Under the pieces are notes generated by a model. The model was given only the letters and a program-made list of their open reading frames with translations. It was not told where the DNA came from and did not search any database. A stretch of 7,052 bases of DNA from Candidatus Methanomethylophilaceae archaeon (lineage in GTDB: Archaea > Thermoplasmatota > Thermoplasmata > Methanomassiliicoccales > Methanomethylophilaceae): contig JAFZXW010000246.1 of NCBI GenBank assembly GCA_017616575.1, positions 1 to 7,052 on the forward strand, read 5' to 3'. Shown here one piece after another: positions 1 through 5,229 of this stretch (positions are counted from its first letter, which is position 1; the number at the start of each line of letters is the position of its first letter). The translations under genes were made by a program, and so were the position numbers.

Positions 1-1615
1 AGTCCTCTGACTTGACCTTGACCTTCTCCCCGGTGAGCTCCTCGACTATCTGCCTGGAGACGATGTGTCCCTGCTCTGCGGCGCTGGTGTACCAGGATAT
101 GGCCTTCTTCTCGTCCGCCTTCGTGCCTACGCCGTTGTAGTAGCAGTATCCGGCGTAGTACTGGCACAGGACGTTGCCGCTCTCGGCGCCCTTGCAGAAC
201 CATTCGAACGCGGCCTTGTCGTCCTTCTCCGTGCCGATGCCTTCGAAGTACGAGTACGCCACATGGTACTGCGACTTCCCGAACCCGTTCTCGGCCAGGC
301 TCTTGTGGAGCTCGAACGCTTTGACGGGGTCCTTCTTGGTCCCCCTGCCCTTGGAATAAGCCTCGGCCACGGAGAACTGCGCCTTCATGTAGTTGTCCTC
401 GGCGGCACGGGAGAGCCAGTCGAAGGAGGCCTCCTCGTTCTTCTTCACCCCGTTCCCGAGGGCGTAGGCGGTCCCGATGTTGTAGCAGGCGACCGTGTTC
501 CCGTGCGCGGCGGACATCATGTAATATTTGATGGCGGCCTTGCCGTCCTTCTTGAACCCGGTTCCGTTGGCGTAGTTGTCCCCGGTGGTGAGCTGCGCGT
601 ACCCGTCTCCCAGGTCGGCCGCCCTCTTGAAGCACTCCGCGGAGAGCTGCGGGTTCTTGGGGACCAGCTTGCCTTTGGTGTAAAGCTGCCCGAGCATGAT
701 CATCGCATCGGTCTGCCCCATCTTCGAGGCGGCGTCCAGCAGCTTCAGGCCGGTGTCCTTGCTCTTGTCGGCGCCCACGCCTCCCATGTAGCACCTGGCG
801 AGGCCGTACACCCCGTCGCGGGACCCTCTCATAACCGCCGCGGTGAACCAGGAGAACGAGTAGTTGCCGTCTTTATGGGCCCCGATGCCGTCCATGTAGC
901 ATCTTCCGAGGTCGTACATCCCCTCGATCGACCCCATGTCGACCATCTTGTCGTAGATGGAGAACGCCATGTCATGGTCGCGCGGGACCCCGAGCCCGTA
1001 CTCGTAGCATTTGGCCAAGGCCGACCCTGCGGGAAGGAAGCCCTCCTCCCAGAGCGAGGCTATCATCTCGGCCCCGGCCTTGCGGTCCCTCTCGACTCCC
1101 AGGCCGTTCAAGGTGCAGACCGCCACCGCGAGCCTGCCGTCCTTGAGGCCCATGTCGGCAGACCTCTTGTACGAGTTGAATGCGTTTTCCGGATCGAAAG
1201 CGGTGCCGACACCCAGCTCGTACAGCCTGCCCAGAATGAAGAGGGCGTCTGCATCGTCCTTCTCGGACGCGCTGAGGAAATAATCGAGAATGGCACCGTC
1301 GGCCGGTGTTTCGTGCGTTTCGTAATAGTCGGACAGAGTGCGCAGGGCGTCGGGATTCCCCCTCATGAGAGCGCGGAAATACCACATGGCCGCCTCGTCC
1401 CAGTTCTCGTCGACGGTTATCCCGTTGGCGTAACAGGTCCCGATGGCATTCTGAGCCATGACGTGACCGCCCTTGGCGGCGCGAAGGTACCATCCGAATG
1501 CTGCTTTCTCGTCAGCCTCGGCACCTTCGCCGAGCGCATATTTCTGTCCCAGCTCGAAGCAGGACTGCACGTCCCCTGCCTCGGCCTTGGAAATCAACTG
1601 CTCTAAGGTTTCCAT
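1..1615 (-). CDS. Sel1-repeat (TPR-like) protein, 3' end outside window
   Basis: The minus-strand frame is open from ATG 1615 to the left edge (538 codons) with no stop, so the C-terminus is missing. After about 13 residues (METLEQLISKAEA) it is built of about 14 tandem Sel1 repeats of roughly 36 residues, each following A..LG..Y..G.GV..D..KA..WY..AA..G, and a fifteenth begins at the edge. Sel1 repeats form alpha-helical solenoids that act as protein-binding scaffolds. There is no signal peptide or membrane segment, so a cytoplasmic protein is likely. Repeat 3 (about residues 87-120) is degenerate and lacks the G.G turn. I chose ATG 1615 because a TATA-like box sits about 28 nt upstream, as for a leaderless mRNA; an in-frame ATG at 1639 would add eight residues but overlaps that box. 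Family assignment is sure; the partner and function are unknown. Confidence 0.93.
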   Translation of the reverse strand, partial: METLEQLISKAEAGDVQSCFELGQKYALGEGAEADEKAAFGWYLRAAKGGHVMAQNAIGTCYANGITVDENWDEAAMWYFRALMRGNPDALRTLSDYYETHETPADGAILDYFLSASEKDDADALFILGRLYELGVGTAFDPENAFNSYKRSADMGLKDGRLAVAVCTLNGLGVERDRKAGAEMIASLWEEGFLPAGSALAKCYEYGLGVPRDHDMAFSIYDKMVDMGSIEGMYDLGRCYMDGIGAHKDGNYSFSWFTAAVMRGSRDGVYGLARCYMGGVGADKSKDTGLKLLDAASKMGQTDAMIMLGQLYTKGKLVPKNPQLSAECFKRAADLGDGYAQLTTGDNYANGTGFKKDGKAAIKYYMMSAAHGNTVACYNIGTAYALGNGVKKNEEASFDWLSRAAEDNYMKAQFSVAEAYSKGRGTKKDPVKAFELHKSLAENGFGKSQYHVAYSYFEGIGTEKDDKAAFEWFCKGAESGNVLCQYYAGYCYYNGVGTKADEKKAISWYTSAAEQGHIVSRQIVEELTGEKVKVKSED

Positions 1616-1639
1616 CGGGCGCGTTACGATAATCTCCAT

Positions 1640-1648
1640 TAAAAAAGG
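1640..1648 (-). promoter_or_regulatory. TATA-like box for the Sel1-repeat gene
   Basis: Read on the minus strand the sequence is CCTTTTTTAA, the most AT-rich run in the spacer. Its centre is about 28 nt upstream of ATG 1615, the usual distance from an archaeal TATA box to the transcription start. That would give a leaderless or nearly leaderless transcript, which agrees with the lack of a Shine-Dalgarno sequence just before 1615. The match to the TATA consensus is only fair. Confidence 0.4.
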
Positions 1649-1755
1649 TTATGTTGGATGTGATTCGGCGATTCATTCACAGCAAGGCGTGGAAAAGAGT
1701 CAGCAATCTGGATATGGGAAAGACGGGCCCGCCCCTTCCCCTTTGGCATTCATAT

Positions 1756-1772
1756 TTGGATGCCACATCCAA
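1756..1772. repeat. Hairpin just after the PQ-loop gene
   Basis: TTGGATG-CCA-CATCCAA is a perfect 7-bp inverted repeat with a 3-nt loop. It lies 2 nt past the stop codon of the minus-strand membrane protein. It could terminate or protect that transcript, but no T-run follows on the minus strand, so terminator function is uncertain. Apart from this hairpin and the Sel1 promoter, I see nothing definite in the 1616-1774 spacer. Confidence 0.4.
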
Positions 1773-1774
1773 TA

Positions 1775-2032
1775 TCATGGCGACGTGCGGGCGGCGTCGA
1801 TCCTGCGGTTGCGGAAGTACAAGGCTATGTTGGCCCCCACCACGCAGATGTTGATGACGTAGAACGCAGCCACGAAGCTCACGTTCCCGGAAAGGAACTT
1901 GCTGGACAGGCCGAATAGGTACCCGGCCTCCACTATCAGCATGAACCCCAGGCTGGTCCCTTTCGCGGTCCTCGCCCTGTAAGCCTTGACGGTGCTCACC
2001 GGCCAGGCGGCCAGGAAGCAGAGGAGCATCAA
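1775..2032 (-). CDS. Small PQ-loop / SemiSWEET-like three-helix membrane protein
   Basis: About 85 residues with three hydrophobic helices, near 2-16, 29-46 and 51-73, ending in a basic tail (FRNRR). The first helix ends in WP (P11) and is followed by a polar, basic turn, Y18-R-A-R-T-A-K-G-T-S27. The last helix ends in LYFRNRR. This matches small SWEET/PQ-loop-like proteins, which dimerise into a transport unit; SemiSWEETs carry sugars, but no substrate can be inferred here. The start is uncertain: TTG 2032 and ATG 2029 are adjacent, and the frame is open upstream to about 2071. The hydrophobic stretch ADLLETLMLL before the ATG looks like part of helix 1, so a non-ATG start further upstream is possible. 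The DUF362 gene ends 28 nt before TTG 2032, so the two are probably co-transcribed. Confidence 0.72.
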   Translation of the reverse strand: MMLLCFLAAWPVSTVKAYRARTAKGTSLGFMLIVEAGYLFGLSSKFLSGNVSFVAAFYVINICVVGANIALYFRNRRIDAARTSP

Positions 2033-2060
2033 GGTTTCCAGCAGGTCGGCGGCGATGGTC

Positions 2061-3173
2061 TCAGTCCACCTTCACTAGCTCGTATCCCCCGTTTCCGAGA
2101 CCCATCCTCTCGGAATGCTCGAAATGGGCCTGCCAGCGGGTCCCGGGCTGGCTGCATTGGAGGAGGTCCTCCGGCCTTTCCTTCCCGCACAGGTCGTGCA
2201 GGTGCGAGCCAGGGATGACCGGCTGCTTGAGGACCAGGTCGACGCATGCCTTGTCCAAGGCCACCGGGTCGGCGGACGCCAGTATCCCGACGTCCGGGAT
2301 TATGGGGGCGTCGTTCCCGGAATGGCAGTCGCAATAGGGGGACACGTCGCATATCACGGATATGTGGAAGCTGGGCCTGTCCTTTATCACGGCGGCGGCG
2401 TACTCCACCATCTTCATGTCGACTATGCTCCCGTCCTGGTCGTATTCGGCGTATATCGCGTCGAAGGCGCACATCCCGATGCATCTGCCGCATCCCACGC
2501 AGGCGTCCGCGTCGACCTTCGCCTTCCCCCCGACGATGGAGATGGCGTCCTGTCCGCAGGATTTGGCGCATTTCCCGCATCCCACGCATTTGGAGGCGTC
2601 CAGACGGGGCTTCCCCTGGCTGTGCATCTCCATCTTGCCGCGGCGGGAGGCGCATCCCATGGCCAGGTTCTTGATGGCCCCTCCGAAGCCGGTTATCTCA
2701 TGCCCCTTGAAGTGCGACAAAGTGATCAAGACGTCGCAGTCGGCGATCGCGCGGCCGATCTTGGCCTTCTCCACGTACGTGCCGTTTATGGGAACCTCGA
2801 CGTCGTCCGTCCCCCTCAGGCCGTCCCCTATGATGATCTGGCATCCCGTCGTGGCAGTGACGAAGCCGTTCAGGTTGGCGCAGTCCATGTGCTCCACGGC
2901 GTTCTTCCTGGATCCTGGGTACATGGTGTTGCAGTCGGTCAGATAGGGGATGCCGCCCTCCTCCTTGACGATGTCCGCTACGACCTTTGCATAGTTGGGG
3001 CGGAGGAAGGACAGGTTTCCGAGCTCTCCGAAGTGCATCTTTATGGCGACGAACCTCTTGTTCATCTCTATGTCGCGGATTCCGGCGGCACAGACCACCC
3101 TTTTCATCTTGTCGAGGATGCTTTCGTCGACTTTGCATCTCATGTCCGTGAAGTAGACTTTCGGGGCGCTCAT
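2061..3173 (-). CDS. DUF362 domain protein with two [4Fe-4S] ferredoxin motifs
   Basis: A 370-residue protein. The DUF362 part is split around a ferredoxin insert: residues about 1-190 include SHFKGH (153-158) and GFGGAIKNLAMG (162-173), and residues about 260-320 include ASADPVALDKACVDLV (299-314). The insert has C196-x2-C199-x2-C202-x3-C206 and C225-x2-C228-x2-C231-x3-C235, which should bind two [4Fe-4S] clusters. Both motifs lack the proline that usually follows the last cysteine (CGQ and CAF). More cysteines (275, 281, 283) could be ligands. No signal peptide is present, so it is probably cytoplasmic. The family is thought to be involved in redox chemistry, but its reaction is not known. 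I chose ATG 3173 (MSAPKVYF); TTG 3212 would add 13 residues that look like leader sequence. The PQ-loop gene follows closely on the same strand. Confidence 0.9.
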   Translation of the reverse strand: MSAPKVYFTDMRCKVDESILDKMKRVVCAAGIRDIEMNKRFVAIKMHFGELGNLSFLRPNYAKVVADIVKEEGGIPYLTDCNTMYPGSRKNAVEHMDCANLNGFVTATTGCQIIIGDGLRGTDDVEVPINGTYVEKAKIGRAIADCDVLITLSHFKGHEITGFGGAIKNLAMGCASRRGKMEMHSQGKPRLDASKCVGCGKCAKSCGQDAISIVGGKAKVDADACVGCGRCIGMCAFDAIYAEYDQDGSIVDMKMVEYAAAVIKDRPSFHISVICDVSPYCDCHSGNDAPIIPDVGILASADPVALDKACVDLVLKQPVIPGSHLHDLCGKERPEDLLQCSQPGTRWQAHFEHSERMGLGNGGYELVKVD

Positions 3174-3232
3174 GGGCTGTCCATCGAACGGTCCTATTTC
3201 GTTATTTCCCAAGTTTGGTTGTGACCCGTGGG

Positions 3233-3240
3233 AGATATAT
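3233..3240. promoter_or_regulatory. TATA-like palindrome in the divergent spacer
   Basis: GATATATC starts at 3233 and reads the same on both strands. It is the clearest TATA-like element between the divergent DUF362 and decarboxylase-like genes. On the minus strand it would place transcription start near 3208, about 35 nt before ATG 3173. On the plus strand it would give a leader of about 80 nt before ATG 3342. Which gene it serves cannot be decided by eye. Confidence 0.4.
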
Positions 3241-3253
3241 CAACCGACGTTTC

Positions 3254-3267
3254 GTCTCTACAGAGAC
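3254..3267. promoter_or_regulatory. Operator-like dyad in the divergent spacer
   Basis: GTCTCT-AC-AGAGAC is a perfect 6-bp inverted repeat around a 2-nt centre, 14 nt beyond the TATA-like GATATATC. Dyads of this size in a divergent promoter region are typical of dimeric regulator sites, but no known consensus is recognised. Confidence 0.35.
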
Positions 3268-3298
3268 ACCCCGAGGCATCGTTTCAAATACGGGTAGC

Positions 3299-3306
3299 AT
3301 TTAACT
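3299..3306 (+). promoter_or_regulatory. Possible TATA box of the decarboxylase-like gene
   Basis: CATTTAAC, beginning at 3298-3299, is AT-rich and about 40 nt upstream of ATG 3342. Start of transcription would fall near 3325-3330, inside or just past the hairpin at 3312-3329. This is a weak alternative to the GATATATC element. Confidence 0.3.
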
Positions 3307-3311
3307 TCGTC

Positions 3312-3329
3312 CGGGCAGTCCGCTGCCCG
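3312..3329 (+). promoter_or_regulatory. Leader hairpin touching the ribosome-binding site
   Basis: CGGGCAG-TCCG-CTGCCCG is a perfect 7-bp, GC-rich stem with a 4-nt loop. It ends one base before the AGGTGA ribosome site (3331-3336) of the gene starting at 3342. If present in the mRNA it could limit ribosome access; if only in DNA it could be an operator. No known riboswitch class is recognised. Confidence 0.45.
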
Positions 3330-3341
3330 AAGGTGATTACG

Positions 3342-3767
3342 ATGTACAGCATGAGTCAGTTCGCGGGTCGCCTCCTCTCTGACGAGGAGTCGATCAAGAA
3401 GTACAACGACGAGAAGCAGTGGGGATTGCACATCGCCATTGACCTCGGAGGATGTGACCACCAGAAGATCTCCGACGGCGAATACATCAAGCAGTTCGCC
3501 ATCGACCTTGCAGAGCACATTAAAATGAAAAGATACGGGGAGCCGATAGCCGTCCGTTTCGGGGCGGAGCCTAAAGTCGAAGGGTACTCCCTGATCCAGC
3601 TCATCGAGACCTCGTGCATCGCCGGGCATTTCGCGGAGGACACGGACAGGGCGTTCATCGACGTCTTCTCGTGCAAAGAGTTCCCTCCGGAGGCCACCGC
3701 CCAGTACTGCAAAGAGTACTTCGGGGCCCAGAGGATGCAGTACGCGACGCTTTTCAGGGACGTTTGA
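3342..3767 (+). CDS. S-adenosylmethionine decarboxylase-like protein (pyruvoyl family)
   Basis: A 141-residue protein close to the usual length of class 1 prokaryotic AdoMet decarboxylases, which make decarboxylated AdoMet for polyamine synthesis. The N-terminal block W27-GLHIAIDLGGCD39 resembles the family's G-x-H-x-x-x-D-x-x-x-CD start. From S91 an ungapped comparison with the Thermotoga maritima enzyme, as I remember it, places S91, H96 and C111 at the positions of Ser63 (pyruvoyl precursor), His68 and Cys83, followed by the matching D107-V-F-S-C111. The residue before the serine is Thr90 instead of the usual Glu at the self-cleavage site (Glu89 is one position earlier), and the HTWPE segment is replaced by HFAED. 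Activity is therefore plausible but unproven. ATG 3342 is preferred because AGGTGA lies 5 nt upstream; the frame opens at GTG 3228, but that stretch is not protein-like. Confidence 0.72.
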   Translation: MYSMSQFAGRLLSDEESIKKYNDEKQWGLHIAIDLGGCDHQKISDGEYIKQFAIDLAEHIKMKRYGEPIAVRFGAEPKVEGYSLIQLIETSCIAGHFAEDTDRAFIDVFSCKEFPPEATAQYCKEYFGAQRMQYATLFRDV

Positions 3768-3775
3768 GCCCTATT

Positions 3776-3832
3776 GCCAGGGCAACCCCCTGGCGACCTT
3801 CATTCTTGATAAAACGAAGTTTGTTTTTGTTT
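3776..3832 (+). terminator. Hairpin plus T-tract after the decarboxylase-like gene
   Basis: GCCAGGG (3776-3782) pairs with CCCTGGC (3788-3794) eight nt after the stop codon. A T-rich tract (TTTGTTTTTGTTT, 3820-3832) follows 25 nt later. Archaeal transcription commonly ends at such T-tracts. The hairpin is too far from the tract for a bacterial-type terminator, but together they probably mark the 3' end. A competing short pairing TTGCC/GGCAA (3774-3778 with 3781-3785) overlaps the first stem. Confidence 0.5.
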
Positions 3833-3852
3833 GAAAACATGGATTATATTAA

Positions 3853-3862
3853 GGATGCATCC
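3853..3862. promoter_or_regulatory. GGATGCATCC palindrome upstream of the importer promoter
   Basis: A perfect 10-bp palindrome lies 38 nt before the TATA box of the ABC importer operon. It could be a regulator site upstream of the basal promoter. No known regulator consensus is recognised. Confidence 0.3.
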
Positions 3863-3900
3863 ATCTTAGTTTTCCTAATTGTATAATTCTTTGACAGCAG

Positions 3901-3909
3901 TATAATATA
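3901..3909 (+). promoter_or_regulatory. TATA box of the ABC importer operon
   Basis: TATAATATA is the best archaeal TATA match in the window. It lies 37-45 nt upstream of ATG 3946 and predicts transcription start near 3930, leaving a short leader containing the ribosome site. A second AT-rich box (TGTATAATT, about 3880-3888) lies further upstream. Confidence 0.6.
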
Positions 3910-3914
3910 CATCT

Positions 3915-3929
3915 CTGATGAATCGTCAG
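3915..3929 (+). promoter_or_regulatory. Operator-like dyad between TATA box and predicted start
   Basis: CTGATGA-A-TCGTCAG is an inverted repeat of two 7-nt arms with one G:T mismatch. It sits directly between the TATA box and the predicted transcription start, where archaeal repressors often block RNA polymerase. The regulator is unknown. Confidence 0.4.
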
Positions 3930-3935
3930 GCCAAC

Positions 3936-3942
3936 AGGTGAT
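3936..3942 (+). promoter_or_regulatory. Ribosome-binding site of the binding-protein gene
   Basis: AGGTGAT matches the archaeal anti-Shine-Dalgarno sequence and ends 3 nt before ATG 3946, which fixes this start. Confidence 0.6.
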
Positions 3943-3945
3943 ACC

Positions 3946-5142
3946 ATGGATGGCAAAATCCTAGCGGTTCTGGCGGTCGCGATAATCGCGATAGCAGGAA
4001 TTGCCGCATTCGTACTCCTCAACAACAACAATTCGGGAGATGACAGCGACGAAGTCAGGGTCTCTGTCATATCCGGAGACATACATCAGATTGCCGTGCA
4101 CGTCGGAATAGAGAAGAAATACTTCGAGGACCGCGGCATCAAAGTGACGATCTCCAACTCCACCAACGGGGCTGGCGTGGCCACTTCGCTTATGAACGGG
4201 GACGCCAACCTCGGATTCCTCGGCGCGCCCCCTGCGACTATCAATATGATAAACAACGGCTATATCACCTCCAGCTCGATTACCAACGAGTCCAAGGCGT
4301 ACAACCTCGTCGCCCGCGTCAACAGCGAGGGATCCGGGTTCTTCGTCAAGAAGGCGGTCTTGGACGATCCGTCCGCCGCCGTCCCCGCAAGGAACGGCAC
4401 CGCGTTCTACACTGTCTCGGACGGGGCTTTCCTGGTCGGTCCCGAGAACGCTGCGGCCTGGGGAGGGCTGGTGTACGCCACTCCCGGAACGACGTCCATT
4501 CAGCATATCCAGCTGTTGTCGATCGCCAGCCAGCTCGGTCTCAAGGTCGCCATGTACACTGTCAATACCTCTGTGAATGCCGACACCATCTACTATGTCT
4601 CCAATTTGGCCAACTACCAGGCGATCGTCGGAGACAAGTCCATCAGCGCCGGCGTGATTTGGGAGCCGCAGTACCAGAGGGTCATCGAGGAGAGCCCCGA
4701 CTATGTCAGCCTCGGGCTCACCAACGATTTCTTCCCCGACCACACCTGCTGCGTGATAGCATCCAACGTCTCATACGCCAAGGCGAACTCTGCCAGCCTG
4801 GAGAAGTTCCTGTCTGGATACAGCGATGCCGTGTCTTTCGTTGTCAAGGCCCTCGAGGACGTCGACTCGGATGACTACAAGTGGCTGGTTTCCTTCACCA
4901 AGAGCAAGGTTCCCGGTCTCACCGACCAGGAGGTCAAGGAATCTTTGTCTAACATCACGTATCTCTATGCGGATGGGAAGGACGGTAACCTTTCGAAGCT
5001 CAAATCCGACATCGAGTCCCTCGTCGCCGGACTCAAGGACGTCGGGGCCCTCACCAAGGACGTCTCCGACCCTGCCGCGTTCGCCAATCTGTTCGTCAAC
5101 GACCAGTACCTGAAGGCGGCGGTTTCCGGGAACGCCAGCTGA
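3946..5142 (+). CDS. NitT/TauT/SsuA-family ABC transporter substrate-binding protein
   Basis: A 398-residue extracellular binding protein that would capture a small organic or anionic solute and pass it to the permease encoded next. Residues 5-25 form one hydrophobic helix after a short cytoplasmic start (MDGK). There is no lipobox cysteine, so it is probably held by this N-terminal anchor, as in many archaea. An Asn/Asp-rich linker (26-36) follows, then the NMT1/SsuA-like domain: the entry strand VRVSVISG (37-44), G54-I-E-K-K-Y-F60 and the L82-x2-G-D-A-N-L-G-F-L-G-A94 segment typical of the family. Nine N-x-S/T sequons (Asn 28, 71, 114, 150, 207, 274, 336, 348, 396) suggest surface glycosylation. 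The only cysteines are the adjacent C268-C269. It leads a binding protein-permease-ATPase operon with its own TATA box. The family is clear; the substrate is not. Confidence 0.9.
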   Translation: MDGKILAVLAVAIIAIAGIAAFVLLNNNNSGDDSDEVRVSVISGDIHQIAVHVGIEKKYFEDRGIKVTISNSTNGAGVATSLMNGDANLGFLGAPPATINMINNGYITSSSITNESKAYNLVARVNSEGSGFFVKKAVLDDPSAAVPARNGTAFYTVSDGAFLVGPENAAAWGGLVYATPGTTSIQHIQLLSIASQLGLKVAMYTVNTSVNADTIYYVSNLANYQAIVGDKSISAGVIWEPQYQRVIEESPDYVSLGLTNDFFPDHTCCVIASNVSYAKANSASLEKFLSGYSDAVSFVVKALEDVDSDDYKWLVSFTKSKVPGLTDQEVKESLSNITYLYADGKDGNLSKLKSDIESLVAGLKDVGALTKDVSDPAAFANLFVNDQYLKAAVSGNAS

Positions 5143-5143
5143 T

Positions 5144-5178
5144 TTTTCAATTGAAAACAGTCCCGGCATGTCCGGGAC
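5144..5178 (+). promoter_or_regulatory. Palindrome and hairpin between binding protein and permease
   Basis: Directly after the binding-protein stop lies TTTTCAATTGAAAA (5144-5157), a perfect 14-bp palindrome. Two nt later comes GTCCCGG-CATGT-CCGGGAC (5160-5178), a 7-bp GC stem with a 5-nt loop followed by a pyrimidine-rich run. The position inside an operon suggests partial termination or protection of the upstream mRNA, giving more binding protein than permease, a common need in ABC importers. This role is inferred. Confidence 0.45.
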
Positions 5179-5229
5179 CTCCTTTCTCAAAGTATTTCAT
5201 TGAGCAATTGTTATACCGGGCGTGGCCTC

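Noticed and set aside
65..1606. Long plus-strand open frame of 513 codons
   Set aside because: It is antisense to the Sel1-repeat gene; its protein has no family features, while the minus strand shows regular 36-residue repeats.
1..1615. CRISPR or DNA tandem repeat array
   Set aside because: The periodicity is at the protein level (36 residues) with divergent DNA; there are no identical repeats with spacers.
1615..1639. Earlier in-frame ATG (1639) for the Sel1-repeat gene
   Set aside because: It overlaps the TATA-like run and has no ribosome site; kept only as an alternative.
2115..3224. Plus-strand open frame of 369 codons opposite the DUF362 gene
   Set aside because: The minus strand encodes clear DUF362 and ferredoxin motifs; the plus frame is a by-product of GC-rich third positions.
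3228..3341. Possible 38-residue N-terminal extension of the decarboxylase-like protein from GTG 3228
   Set aside because: The stretch holds a TATA-like box, a dyad and a hairpin, and AGGTGA lies right before ATG 3342.
3839..3886. 15-codon ATG frame (MDYIKDASILVFLIV) before the importer
   Set aside because: It has no ribosome site and lies upstream of the best TATA box, so it is probably not in the operon mRNA.
3887..3945. Riboswitch such as TPP before the importer
   Set aside because: A CTGATGA string is present, but the predicted leader is only about 15 nt and no riboswitch core can be assembled.
3961..4743. Minus-strand open frame of 260 codons inside the binding-protein gene
   Set aside because: It is antisense to a clear family member and lacks recognisable features.
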